This document shows positions 35,043 to 44,387 of a DNA stretch of 51,406 nt, piece after piece (position 1 is the stretch's first letter; each line of letters opens with the position of its first letter). Source of the stretch: DASRTE01 sp035656095. GTDB lineage: Bacteria; Actinomycetota; Actinomycetes; Jiangellales; Jiangellaceae. The translations under genes and the position numbers were made by a program. The notes beneath the pieces were generated by a model. That model had not been told where the DNA came from. It ran no database searches and worked only from the letters and a program-made list of their open reading frames with translations. The DNA is taken from positions 1 to 51,406 of the forward strand of contig DASRTE010000006.1 of the NCBI GenBank assembly GCA_035656095.1, given 5' to 3'.

Positions 35043-35515
35043 TCAGGCGGACGCGGTGCTCAGTGCGAGCACCGTCGCGACCGCGGCCTGTGCGGCGTCG
35101 TAGCCCTTGTCCTCGCGCGAGCCCGGCAGGCCCGCCCGGTCGAGCGCCTGCTCGTCGTCGTCACAGGTCAGCAGGCCGAAGCCGACCGGCACGCCGGTCT
35201 CGACGCTGACCCGGACCAGGCCCTCGGTGGCCGCCTGGCACACGTAGTCGAAATGCGGCGTGCCACCTCTGATCACGACCCCGAGCGCGACCAGCGCGTC
35301 GTACCGCGCCCTGGCCAGCCGGGCGCACGCGACCGGCAGCTCGAAGGACCCGGGCACCCTCAGCACGAGCGGGTCGTGGACCCCGGCCTCGGTCAGCGCG
35401 CGTAGCGCACCGTCGAGCAGTCCGGTGACCACGCGCTCGTGCCACAGCGCCGCCACGACGCCGACCCGCAACTGCTCCGCGCCGTCGAGGGTCAGGGTGG
35501 GTGTGCCCGATCCGC

Positions 35516-35519
<4 letters not shown>
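35043..35519 (-). CDS. ribH: 6,7-dimethyl-8-ribityllumazine synthase
   Basis: 158-aa penultimate enzyme of riboflavin synthesis, condensing the ribityl pyrimidine with 3,4-dihydroxybutanone phosphate. Family blocks: LRVGVVAALWHERVVTGLLD, VLRVPGSFELPVACARLA, ALGVVIRGGTPHFDYVCQAA and GLLTCDDDEQALDRAG. The usual 'TTENxEQAxxRAG' segment is changed to CDDDEQALDRAG, a mild variation. The start GTG overlaps the ribBA stop (GTGA). It is the last gene of ribD-ribE-ribM-ribBA-ribH. Confidence 0.94.
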
Positions 35520-36753
<1,234 letters not shown>

Positions 36754-36757
<4 letters not shown>

Positions 36758-37422
36758 GCGCTCACCTCGATCCGGTCCGGCGGCACCGGCTCTGCCCACT
36801 GGACCCTCCGCCAGGCGAGGAACCCGACGACGCAGAACACCCCGTAGGCCCCGTAGAGCAGTGCCGACGGGTAGAAGCCGGCCCGCAGAAGCAGTGGCAC
36901 GCCGACGAGATCGACGGCGATCCACACCAGCCAGAACTCCACGAAGCCCCGGGCCATGCTGTAGGTGGCCAGCAGGCTGCCCACCAGGATCCACGAGTCG
37001 GCCAGCGGCCCCCACGAGTCCAGGGCGTCGAGCACGACATAGCAGATGGCGATCCCGACAGCGGCCAGCGCACCGAGCCGCAGCCGTTCGCCGCCGGTCG
37101 CCCAGCGGGGCCGGACCGCCGGACCGGTCTCGGCATTGCGGTGCCAGCGCCACCACCCGTACAGGCTCACCGAGAGGAAGAACAGCTGACGTGCGGCCTG
37201 GCCGTAGAGGTCCTTGGCCTGTGGCGTGGCGAAGACGCCGCCGAGGAACACGGTGAACAGCAGGATGTTCCCGACGATGCCGACCGGCCACGCCCACACC
37301 TTGCGCCGCATGCCACCCACGGCGGACGCGAACCCGAACACGTTGCCGACGATCTCGCGCCAGAGGATCTCCGAGCCGAGCACGTGCAGCCGTGCATCGA
37401 GGAGCCACGGCAACTGGTCCAT
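36754..37422 (-). CDS. ribM: PnuC-like transporter, probable riboflavin transporter RibM (PnuX)
   Basis: 222-aa membrane protein of the PnuC family with about seven helices. Family blocks include REIVGNVFGFASAVGGMRRK, WAWPVGIVGNILLFTVFLGG and ALLYGAYGVFCVVGFLAWRR. PnuC proteins take up nicotinamide riboside, but members inside riboflavin operons (RibM/PnuX in Corynebacterium and Streptomyces) are riboflavin transporters. The gene is third of five in an FMN-riboswitch operon, which favours riboflavin. ATG 37422 overlaps the ribE stop by one base (TGATG); TTG 37425 would add one residue. Confidence 0.85.
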
Positions 37423-38018
37423 CAAGCCACCTGCCCGGCCAGCAGACGCTCGACGTACTTCGCGATCACATCAACCTCCAGGTTGACCCGGTCACCCACC
37501 CGGCGGCGACCGAGAGTGGTGGACGACAGCGTGGTGGGTATCAGGCAGACCTCGAACCAGTCGTCGCCGACGGCGGTCACCGTGAGCGACACGCCGTCGA
37601 CCGCCACGGACCCCTTCTCGACCAGGTAGCGTGCCAGTGCGGCGTCGAGGCCGATCCGCACGACCTCCCACCGGTCTCCCGGCGTGCGGCTGTACACGGT
37701 GCCGACACCGTCGACGTGGCCCTGCACGATGTGCCCGCCGAGCCGGCCCGAGGGGCGGACCGCCCGTTCGAGGTTCACCGCGCCGCCGACGCCGAGGTCG
37801 GCCAGGGTGGACCGGTCCAAGGTCTCGCGCACCACGTCGACCGTGAACGAGCCGTCAGCGGTGTCGACGACGGTCAGGCACACACCGTTGACGGCGATGG
37901 AGGCGCCGTGGACGGCGTCGGCCGTGACCGTGGGCCCGTGCAGGGTCAACCTCGCGGAGCCCGAGCGCAGGACGAGCGCGACGACCTCGCCGACCTCCTC
38001 GACGATTCCGGTGAACAT
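37422..38018 (-). CDS. ribE: Riboflavin synthase, alpha subunit
   Basis: 198-aa enzyme that dismutates two lumazines to riboflavin. It contains two lumazine-binding repeats: MFTGIVEEVGEVV ... GASIAVNGVCLTVVD and LGGHIVQGHVDGVGTV ... GSVAVDGVSLTVTAV. ATG 38018 (MFTGIVEE, the family start) is chosen, with GAAGGG 6 nt upstream. ATG 38024, which overlaps the ribD stop, directly abuts that Shine-Dalgarno. A start at 38024 would only add Met-Thr. Confidence 0.95.
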   Translation of the reverse strand: MFTGIVEEVGEVVALVLRSGSARLTLHGPTVTADAVHGASIAVNGVCLTVVDTADGSFTVDVVRETLDRSTLADLGVGGAVNLERAVRPSGRLGGHIVQGHVDGVGTVYSRTPGDRWEVVRIGLDAALARYLVEKGSVAVDGVSLTVTAVGDDWFEVCLIPTTLSSTTLGRRRVGDRVNLEVDVIAKYVERLLAGQVA

Positions 38019-38020
38019 GG

Positions 38021-39046
38021 TCATCCCTTCTCGGGTCGGGCGGTGATCCTCAGATCCGAGCCCACCCGGGTGACGTCGTCGATGTCGAGCCGGACGGCGC
38101 GGCTCACCGTCGTCACACCGGCGTCGGCCAGCGCCGCCGGACCGGCGCCCAGCAGGGCGGGTGCGAGGTAGGCCACGACCCTGTCGACCACACCGGCGTG
38201 CACGAACGCGCCGGCCAGGGTCGGCCCGCCTTCGAGCCAGACATGCTGGCGGTCGCGCACGAACAGGTCGCGTAGAGCCCGCTCGGGGGAGCGGGTGGCG
38301 AGGTGGACGGTCTCCGCGGCCTCGTCGAGGACGGCCGCCCGGGCGGGGATCGAACGCAAGCCCATGACCGCCCGCAGCGGTTGCACGGCGCGCTGCACGG
38401 CGGTGTCGTCGTCGCCACGTACGGTCAGGCGCGGATCGTCTGCCAGCACCGTCCCCGTGCCGACGAGCACGACGTCGCACTCGGCCCGCAGGCGGTGGAC
38501 GTCGGCGCGAGCCTCGGGAGAGGTGATCCACCGGCTGGTACCGTCGGCCGCCGCACTGCGGCCGTCCAGCGTCGCGGCGAACTTCCACGTGACGAACGGG
38601 CGGCCGTGCTCCACGGCGAACGTCCAGGTCGGATTGACCGTGCGCGCCTCGTCGGCGAGGACGCCACCCTCGACGTCGACGCCCGCCGCGCGGAAGGCCT
38701 CGGCACCACCGCGGGCGACCGGGTTCGCGTCGTGCTGGCCGAACACCACCCGAACGATGCCGGCAGCGATCAGCGCCTCGGCGCACGGCCCCGTCCGGCC
38801 GAGGTGATTGCAGGGCTCCAGCGTGACCACGGCCGTGGCACCCCGGGCCCGCCCACCGGCAGCGACGAGCGCGTCGACCTCGGCGTGGGGGCCACCCGCG
38901 CCGCGATGGTAACCCTCCGCCACGATCGCGCCGGTCGCGTCGAGCAGGACGCAGCCGACCCTCGGGTTGGGCCCGCGAGGGACGCCCGGGCTGCGGGCGA
39001 GATCGAGGGCGCGCCGCATCGCTGCGACCTCCGCGGCGCTCGCCAT
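38021..39046 (-). CDS. ribD: Bifunctional riboflavin deaminase/reductase
   Basis: 341-aa fusion. The deaminase half (1-145) has zinc ligands H54, C79 and C88 and the catalytic E56 (GGPHAEVDAL, TLEPCNHLGRTGPC). The reductase half (146-341) has FVTWKFAATLDGRSAAADGT, DVVLVGTGTVLADDPRLTVR and VWLEGGPTLAGAFVHAG. Both steps of the pyrimidine branch are therefore covered. ATG 39046 has GGAGG 6 nt upstream. It is the first gene of the rib operon, about 110 nt downstream of the FMN riboswitch. Confidence 0.95.
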   Translation of the reverse strand: MASAAEVAAMRRALDLARSPGVPRGPNPRVGCVLLDATGAIVAEGYHRGAGGPHAEVDALVAAGGRARGATAVVTLEPCNHLGRTGPCAEALIAAGIVRVVFGQHDANPVARGGAEAFRAAGVDVEGGVLADEARTVNPTWTFAVEHGRPFVTWKFAATLDGRSAAADGTSRWITSPEARADVHRLRAECDVVLVGTGTVLADDPRLTVRGDDDTAVQRAVQPLRAVMGLRSIPARAAVLDEAAETVHLATRSPERALRDLFVRDRQHVWLEGGPTLAGAFVHAGVVDRVVAYLAPALLGAGPAALADAGVTTVSRAVRLDIDDVTRVGSDLRITARPEKG

Positions 39047-39159
39047 CCCGGACCTCCACGTCCCTGCCGGGCGGGCTCCAGGGTTCGCGCGAGACGCCGC
39101 GCGGCGGGTGGTCTGGGCACCGAGTGCGGTTCGTGCACCCGGCCGCGGTGGCCGCCCGC

Positions 39160-39297
39160 GCGTGCTGCCTCCCATCCGGACTTTCACCGTCGGTCCCGGA
39201 GTTCCACCGGGTCAGCCGGCCGTTGCCCTGCGAGGGACGACGGCCGGGTCGCGGACTGTCACCGCCGGTTCGGAGTTTCACCGACCCCGGAGCACGC
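39160..39297 (-). promoter_or_regulatory. FMN riboswitch (RFN element) of the rib operon
   Basis: Read on the minus strand, this 138-nt stretch has the RFN core in order: GGGGTCGGTGAAACTCCGAA, CCGGCGGTGACAGTCCGCGA, a variable stem, CCGGTGGAACTCCGG, GACCGACGGTGAAAGTCCGG and ATGGGAGGCAGC. The closing P1 stem is GCGTGCT pairing with AGCACGC (ends at 39297 and 39160). It should switch off ribD-ribE-ribM-ribBA-ribH when FMN is high. A TAGACT -10 candidate lies at 39312-39317. No obvious U-tract terminator follows in the 105 nt before the ribD ribosome-binding site, so control by translation or Rho is likely. Confidence 0.93.
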
Positions 39298-39346
39298 ATC
39301 GTTCTGCGCGGAGTCTAACCCTTCGGTGGGTACCGATCTCGATCGG

Positions 39347-40006
39347 CTAGGGGGCGGCCGCGGCCAGGGTCCGAAGCTCGTCGATCGCCGCCGACACGTT
39401 GTCAGCCTCGTAGACGGCCGAGCCGGCCACGAAGACGTCGGCACCGGCCTCGGCACAGCGCCCGATCGTCTCGGCGGACACCCCGCCGTCGACCTGGACC
39501 CAGATGTCCAGTCCGGACGTCGACACCAGTTCTCGGGCCCGCCGGATCTTGGGCAGGCACATGTCGAGAAACTCTTGCCCGCCGAAGCCCGGTTCGACCG
39601 TCATGACGAGCAGCATGTCGACCTCGGGCAGGAGGTCCTCGAGCGGTTCGACCGGCGTCGCCGGCCGCACGGCGATCCCGGAGCGGGCACCGAGCCGCCT
39701 CAGCTCACGGGCCAACCGGACCGGCGCCGCCGCCGCCTCGATGTGGAAGGTGACGCTGTCGACTCCGGCCTCGGCGTACGCCGGCGCCCACCGGTCGGGC
39801 TGCTCGATCATCAGATGGCAGTCGACCGGCAGGTCGGTCGTGCGGAGCAGCGCTTCGACGACGGGCAGACCGATGGTCAGGTTGGGCACGAAGTGGTTGT
39901 CCATGACATCGACGTGCACCCAGTCCGCGTCGTGGATACGGGCGACCTCGGCCTCGAGGTTGGCGTAGTCCGCGGACAGGATGCTCGGTGCGATCTGCAC
40001 AGCCAC
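39347..40006 (-). CDS. rpe: Ribulose-phosphate 3-epimerase
   Basis: 219-aa TIM-barrel enzyme of the pentose phosphate pathway. Blocks: IAPSILSADYANLEAEVARI, DWVHVDVMDNHFVPNLTIGL, VDCHLMIEQPDRW, LVMTVEPGFGGQEFL and WVQVDGGVSAETI. The metal/catalytic residues His, Asp, His, Asp are all present. GTG 40006 gives MAVQIAPSIL. TAACCT, overlapping the rsmB stop, lies 8 nt upstream, so a leaderless start is possible besides coupling to rsmB. It ends just before a small CCGATC-TC-GATCGG palindrome (39333-39346) that precedes the rib operon. Confidence 0.95.
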   Translation of the reverse strand: MAVQIAPSILSADYANLEAEVARIHDADWVHVDVMDNHFVPNLTIGLPVVEALLRTTDLPVDCHLMIEQPDRWAPAYAEAGVDSVTFHIEAAAAPVRLARELRRLGARSGIAVRPATPVEPLEDLLPEVDMLLVMTVEPGFGGQEFLDMCLPKIRRARELVSTSGLDIWVQVDGGVSAETIGRCAEAGADVFVAGSAVYEADNVSAAIDELRTLAAAAP

Positions 40007-40017
40007 GGGACGGCAGG

Positions 40018-41382
40018 TTACCGGCGGCGAAGCAGGGCGAGGTACATCGCGTCGGTACCGTGCCGGTGCGGCCAGAGCTGAACGTCGGGACCATCGCCCA
40101 GCTCCGGCACGCCGGGAAGCAGCGGCCGCGCATCGACGCGCTCGACGTCGACCCGATGTCGCAGCGCGTCGGAGACGACGGTCGACGTCTCCGCCAGGTG
40201 CGGTGAGCAGGTGACGTATGCGACCAGGCCACCGGGTCGCACCGCGGCCAACGCGGCCGTCAGCAACGCCAGCTGCAGGGCACGAAGGGTCGGGATGTCG
40301 GATGGGCGGCGGCGCCATCGCGCCTCGGGACGGCGACGGAGGGCTCCCAGCCCCGTGCACGGTGCGTCCAGGAGCACGCGGTCGAAGGGATCCTCTCCCG
40401 GCAGTGGCTGCGTGGCGTCGGCCACGACCACCCGGTGATTGCCGGCATCGCCGCGAAGCGCGTTCTCCACCATCCGGGCCCGGTGTGGCTGGCGCTCGAC
40501 GGCGAGCAGGGTGGCGCCGCGATCGGTGGCCAGACCCGCCAGCAGAGCGGCCTTGCCGCCCGGGCCGGCGCACATGTCCAGCCAGCGGCGGTCCGGGCCC
40601 TCCAGGGGCGCAGCAGCGAGCGCGAGTGCCACCAGTTGACTGCCCTCGTCCTGGATGCCCGCCCGCCGCTCGCGCACCGCCGGAATCCCCGCGGGATCGC
40701 CTTCGGTGAGCACCGTGCCGTAGCGTGACCAGCGCGCGGGCCGGGCCCCGGCGGCCTCCAATTCGGCCAGACCGGCACGACCGGGGCGGGCCACGAGCGT
40801 CACCTGCGGCCTTTCGTTGTCCGCGGCCAGCGCCGCTTCCAGCTGCGTGCGGTCACCGTCGAGCGAGTCGAGGAACGCTCGGACGACCCACGCGGGATGC
40901 GCATGCCGCAGAGCCAGGCGTGCGATCGGATCCGTCGACTCGGCGGGCGCGATCTGGTCGATCCATCCCGCCAGGTCGCGTGTCGTCAGGCGACGCATCA
41001 CTGCGTTGACCAGCGTGACCGGCCCCTCGCCGATCCTGGCCCGGGCCAGGTCCACGGTCGTGTCCACCGCGGCGTGGGGCGGGATCCTGGTGGCGAGGAC
41101 CTGGTGGGCGCCCAGCCGCAGCACGTCGAGCACCGGCGGGTCGAGCGCCTCGGGCGGGCGGTCCAGGCACGCCCCCAGGACGGCGTCGTACGTTCCCTGG
41201 CCGCGCAGCGTGCCGTAGGTGAGTTCCGTTGCCAGGGCGGCGTCGCGGCCGGTGATCCCGCGGTCCCGAAGCAGTCCGGGAAGGACCAGGTTCGCGTACG
41301 AGTCCCGTTCGGCGACGGTGCGCAACACATCGAACGCCGCACTCCGGACAGGATCGGCCCGGGGCCGCCGACGACCGGTCAC
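40018..41382 (-). CDS. rsmB: 16S rRNA cytosine-967 C5-methyltransferase RsmB
   Basis: 454 aa. The N-terminal NusB-like RNA-binding domain (about 8-140) is followed by a SAM-dependent methyltransferase (about 160-454). SAM site: WLDMCAGPGGKAALLAGLA. Catalytic cysteines lie in DAPCTGLGALRRRPEARW and YVTCSPHLAETSTVV. The usual 'YSTCSxxPxEN' end is VTCSPHLAET here, common in actinobacteria. GTG 41382 overlaps the fmt stop (GTGA). It belongs to the def-fmt-rsmB-rpe string. Confidence 0.93.
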   Translation of the reverse strand: MTGRRRPRADPVRSAAFDVLRTVAERDSYANLVLPGLLRDRGITGRDAALATELTYGTLRGQGTYDAVLGACLDRPPEALDPPVLDVLRLGAHQVLATRIPPHAAVDTTVDLARARIGEGPVTLVNAVMRRLTTRDLAGWIDQIAPAESTDPIARLALRHAHPAWVVRAFLDSLDGDRTQLEAALAADNERPQVTLVARPGRAGLAELEAAGARPARWSRYGTVLTEGDPAGIPAVRERRAGIQDEGSQLVALALAAAPLEGPDRRWLDMCAGPGGKAALLAGLATDRGATLLAVERQPHRARMVENALRGDAGNHRVVVADATQPLPGEDPFDRVLLDAPCTGLGALRRRPEARWRRRPSDIPTLRALQLALLTAALAAVRPGGLVAYVTCSPHLAETSTVVSDALRHRVDVERVDARPLLPGVPELGDGPDVQLWPHRHGTDAMYLALLRRR

Positions 41383-42308
41383 CGGCCGAGACTCTCACCG
41401 GGTTCGAGCCGGACACCACGCGCCCAGTCCGAGGCCGGCATCGCCGTTCGACCCTGCGGTTGCACCTCGCCCAGGCGCACGGCATGACTGCCGGTTCCCA
41501 CTCGGACGGCGTCGCGGTCGCTCCGGATCTCACCGGGAGCCAAGTCCGATGTCGCCTGATCGAAACTGACCGGACGCAGCTTCAGCCGCAATCCTCGCAG
41601 CGTCGTCCATGCGCCCGGCGCGGGCGTACAGGCGCGGATCAGGCGGTCGACCTGAAGCGCGGGCGCGGTCCAGCGGACCTCGGCGTCGGCGACCGTCAGC
41701 TTCGGCGCCGACGATATGCCGTCGCTCGACTGTGGCGTCGCCACGAGCGCGCCGTCCTCGATGCCGTCCAGAGTCGCCACGAGCAGGCGAGCCCCGGACC
41801 CGGCCAGCCGGTCGAGCAGGTCGCCGCTGGTGTCCTCGGGCCGTACCGCCTCGGTCACGCTGCCGTACACCGGACCGGTGTCCAAGCCCTCCTCGAGGCG
41901 GAACGTGCTGGCGCCGGTGACCTCGTCGCCGGCAAGCACGGCGTGCTGCACCGGTGCGGCGCCCCGCCAGGCGGGCAACAGGGAGAAGTGCAGGTTGACC
42001 CATCCGTGCTTGGGGATGTCGAGCGCAGCGGGCGGGATCAGGCCGCCGTAGGCGACCACCGCTGCGCAGTCGGGCGCGATCTCGGCCAGCCGGGCGAGGA
42101 ACTCCGGATCGCGCGGGCGGACCGGCGCGAGAACCTCGACACCCGCGTCGCCGGCCACCGTTGCCACCGGGCTGGGCGTCAGGGTTCGGCCGCGTCCGGC
42201 CGGTGCGTCGGGTCGGGTCAGCACCGCGACGACGTCGTGCCGCGACGCCAGGATCGCCCGCAGCGACGGCACGGCGACGTCCGGCGTGCCTGCGAACAGC
42301 ACCCGCAT
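41379..42308 (-). CDS. fmt: Methionyl-tRNA formyltransferase
   Basis: 309-aa enzyme that formylates initiator Met-tRNA using 10-formyl-tetrahydrofolate. N-terminal block MRVLFAGTPDVAVPSLRAIL, catalytic region WVNLHFSLLPAWRGAAPVQH (Asn-x-His-xx-LLPxxRG) and TFRLEEGLDTGPVYG. The C-terminal OB-like tRNA-binding domain follows. ATG 42308 has AAGGG upstream. It lies downstream of def, the functional partner that later removes the formyl group. Confidence 0.95.
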   Translation of the reverse strand: MRVLFAGTPDVAVPSLRAILASRHDVVAVLTRPDAPAGRGRTLTPSPVATVAGDAGVEVLAPVRPRDPEFLARLAEIAPDCAAVVAYGGLIPPAALDIPKHGWVNLHFSLLPAWRGAAPVQHAVLAGDEVTGASTFRLEEGLDTGPVYGSVTEAVRPEDTSGDLLDRLAGSGARLLVATLDGIEDGALVATPQSSDGISSAPKLTVADAEVRWTAPALQVDRLIRACTPAPGAWTTLRGLRLKLRPVSFDQATSDLAPGEIRSDRDAVRVGTGSHAVRLGEVQPQGRTAMPASDWARGVRLEPGESLGR

Positions 42309-42347
42309 CTGCCTTGCACCCTTCCGTTACCGCCGCATCCTGCCGTC

Positions 42348-42893
42348 CTACAGTGCGCGGCCGAACGTGGGATGCGGCGAGAGCTTGACTGTCGGCACCG
42401 TGCCGCCGGCCCATTCGGCCTCCCGGATCGCCTTTATGGCGGCCTTGCGGGCCGCACGGTCGAGCCGGTCGATGAACAGGATGCCATCGAGGTGGTCGGT
42501 CTCGTGCTGGATGCACCGTGCCAGCAGGTCGGTGCCCTCGATGACGACAGGGTCGCCGTACTCGTTGAAGCCCTTGGCGACGACCCGCTCGGCTCGGACG
42601 CAGTCGTACTCGATGCCGGGCAGCGACAGGCAGCCCTCGGGGCCGTCCTGCTCCTCGGCGGAGAGGTCCAGGTCGGGGTTGACCAGGTGACCGAGCTCGT
42701 CGTCGACGACGTAGGTGAACACCCGCAGCGACACCCCCAGCTGGGGAGCGGCCAGCCCGACCCCAGGCGCGTCCATCATGGTGTCGGACAGGTCCTTGAC
42801 CAGCCGGCGGAGCTCGGCGTCGAAGTCGACCACCGGCTCTGCCCTGGTCCGCAGGACGGGGTCGCCGAACAGCCGGATCGGCTGGATCGCCAC
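42348..42893 (-). CDS. def: Peptide deformylase
   Basis: 181-aa metalloprotease that removes the formyl group from nascent proteins. The three family motifs are complete: GVGLAAPQ, EGCLSLPG (Cys metal ligand) and QHETDHLDG (two His ligands and catalytic Glu). The N-terminus is the short actinobacterial type (MAIQPIRLFGDPVLRT). It lies 39 nt upstream of fmt and 22 nt after the HAD gene. Confidence 0.96.
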   Translation of the reverse strand: MAIQPIRLFGDPVLRTRAEPVVDFDAELRRLVKDLSDTMMDAPGVGLAAPQLGVSLRVFTYVVDDELGHLVNPDLDLSAEEQDGPEGCLSLPGIEYDCVRAERVVAKGFNEYGDPVVIEGTDLLARCIQHETDHLDGILFIDRLDRAARKAAIKAIREAEWAGGTVPTVKLSPHPTFGRAL

Positions 42894-42915
42894 GGATGCT
42901 CCTCGGTCCTCGAGT

Positions 42916-43596
42916 CTACGGAAGATGCGCGCTCGTACCGGCGACCGGTGGCCGTCGGGGCCCGTCCCCCGAGAGCAGCCCGAGCCCTCGCAGGTCGAAG
43001 CGCAGACGGTCCGGCCCGGTGAACAACACGCCGGTCATACCGGCGGCCCGGGCGGCGTCGATGTTGGCCTCGACGTCGTCGATGTAGATCGTGGACGACG
43101 GGTCGAGCTCGTACCGGTCGATCAGGATGGCGAAGATCCGGGGGTCGGGCTTGACGACGCGCTCGCGTCCGGACACCACGATCCCGTCGAACCAGGACAG
43201 CCACTCGAACATGGGAAACGTCAGGTCGAACTTCTCACCCGACCAGTTCGTCAGCGCGTACAGCAGGATCCTCCGCTCGCGCAGGTCACGCAGTACCGCG
43301 ACCGAGCCCGCGATCTCACCGCCCACCGTCTCGGGCCAGCGTTCGTCGTATGCGGCGATCAACTCGGCATGGTCGGGGAAGCGCGCCGACGCATCGGCCA
43401 CGGCGTCGGTCCAGGACCGCCCGGCGTCCTGTGCGGCGTTCCACTCCGCCGTACACACCTGCGCCAGGAACAGCTCGACGGCGGCCTCGTCCGCCAGCAG
43501 CCGCCGGAACAGGTAGCGAGGATCCCAGTCGACCAGGACGCCGCCGAGGTCGAAGACGACCGTCGGCGGCGTGGAGGTATCGCGCAGCGACGCCAC
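42916..43596 (-). CDS. HAD family hydrolase
   Basis: 226-aa phosphatase-like protein of the haloacid dehalogenase superfamily. Motif I is VVFDLGGVLVDWDPRYLF with nucleophile D16. Motif II is YALTNWSGE (Thr/Asn). Motif III/IV is VVKPDPRIFAIL and TIYIDDVEANIDAARAAGM. It resembles the YihX/HAD-IA group acting on sugar phosphates. The substrate is unknown. The C-terminal about 25 residues are Pro/Arg-rich and probably disordered. GTG 43596 lies 4 nt after the sufT stop, so it may be read from the suf operon. Confidence 0.88.
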   Translation of the reverse strand: MASLRDTSTPPTVVFDLGGVLVDWDPRYLFRRLLADEAAVELFLAQVCTAEWNAAQDAGRSWTDAVADASARFPDHAELIAAYDERWPETVGGEIAGSVAVLRDLRERRILLYALTNWSGEKFDLTFPMFEWLSWFDGIVVSGRERVVKPDPRIFAILIDRYELDPSSTIYIDDVEANIDAARAAGMTGVLFTGPDRLRFDLRGLGLLSGDGPRRPPVAGTSAHLP

Positions 43597-43600
43597 GTGC

Positions 43601-43936
43601 TCAGACGTTGAACCCGAGGGCGCGCAATTGTTCGCGACCCTCGTCGGTGATCTTGTCTGGTCCCCACGGTGGCATCCACACCCAGTTGATGCGGAAGTCC
43701 TGCACGAGGCCGTCCAGAGCCGTGCGGGTCTGGTCCTCGATGACGTCGGTCAGCGGACAGGCGGCGCTGGTCAGCGTCATGTCGATGATCGCGACGTTGG
43801 TGTCGTCCACCCCGATGTCGTAGACGAGACCGAGGTCGACGACGTTGATGCCGAGTTCGGGATCGACGACGTCGCGCATCGCCTCGGTGACGTCCTCGAC
43901 GGAGGTCGTGCTCGTAGTTCCGGGGGATTCAGTCAT
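43601..43936 (-). CDS. sufT: MIP18/DUF59 iron-sulfur assembly factor SufT
   Basis: 111 aa. The DUF59 core is VEDVTEAMRDVVDPELGINV, VDLGLVYDIGV and TLTSAACPLTDVIEDQTRTA, with the single reactive Cys in SAACPL, followed by WMPPWGPDKITDEGREQLRA. SufT-type proteins help mature iron-sulfur proteins when cluster demand is high. The ATG overlaps the sufU 3' end by 8 nt. It is the last suf gene of the operon. Confidence 0.92.
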   Translation of the reverse strand: MTESPGTTSTTSVEDVTEAMRDVVDPELGINVVDLGLVYDIGVDDTNVAIIDMTLTSAACPLTDVIEDQTRTALDGLVQDFRINWVWMPPWGPDKITDEGREQLRALGFNV

Positions 43937-44387
43937 CGTGGCCCCTCTCGTCGTCGGCCAGCGCCCGTGTGGTCGCGTCGCGGAAGGCCATCCAGGACAG
44001 CAACGCGCACTTCACCCGGGCCGGGTAGCGTGCCACGCCAGCGAAGGCGATCCCGTCGCCGAGAAGGTCCTCGTCCGGCTCGACGGTGCCTCGTCCCTGC
44101 ATGAGCGCGACGAACGCCTCGTGCCGGTCGACGGCCTCGGTCAGCTCGCGCCCCGAGACGAGCTCGTGGAGCACGCTGGCCGACGCCTGGCTGATCGAAC
44201 AGCCCTGCCCCTCGTAGGAGAGGTCCGCCACGGTGTCGTCCGCCATCCGGACCCGGACCGTGATCTCGTCGCCGCAGGTGGGGTTGACGTGGTGGGCCTC
44301 GGCGTCGAACGGTTCGCGCAGCCCGCGCCCGACCGGGTGCTTGTAGTGGTCCAGGATGATCTCCTGGTACAGCGACTCGGTGATCAC
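43929..44387 (-). CDS. sufU: Zinc-dependent sulfurtransferase SufU
   Basis: 152-aa partner that takes the persulfide from SufS and passes it to SufBCD. Zinc/sulfur ligands C38, D40, C63 and C127 are present (NPTCGDEI, GQGCSISQASASV, RVKCALLSW), including the SufU-specific insertion between the second and third Cys. GTG 44387 overlaps the sufS stop (GTGA). The N-terminus MITESLYQEIILDHYKHP is typical. Confidence 0.94.
   Translation of the reverse strand: MITESLYQEIILDHYKHPVGRGLREPFDAEAHHVNPTCGDEITVRVRMADDTVADLSYEGQGCSISQASASVLHELVSGRELTEAVDRHEAFVALMQGRGTVEPDEDLLGDGIAFAGVARYPARVKCALLSWMAFRDATTRALADDERGHDD

Noticed and set aside
39333..39346. CCGATC-TC-GATCGG palindrome as an rpe terminator
   Set aside because: The stem is only 6 bp with a 2-nt loop and no T-tract. 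It could be chance or a small operator, so it is not listed as a feature.
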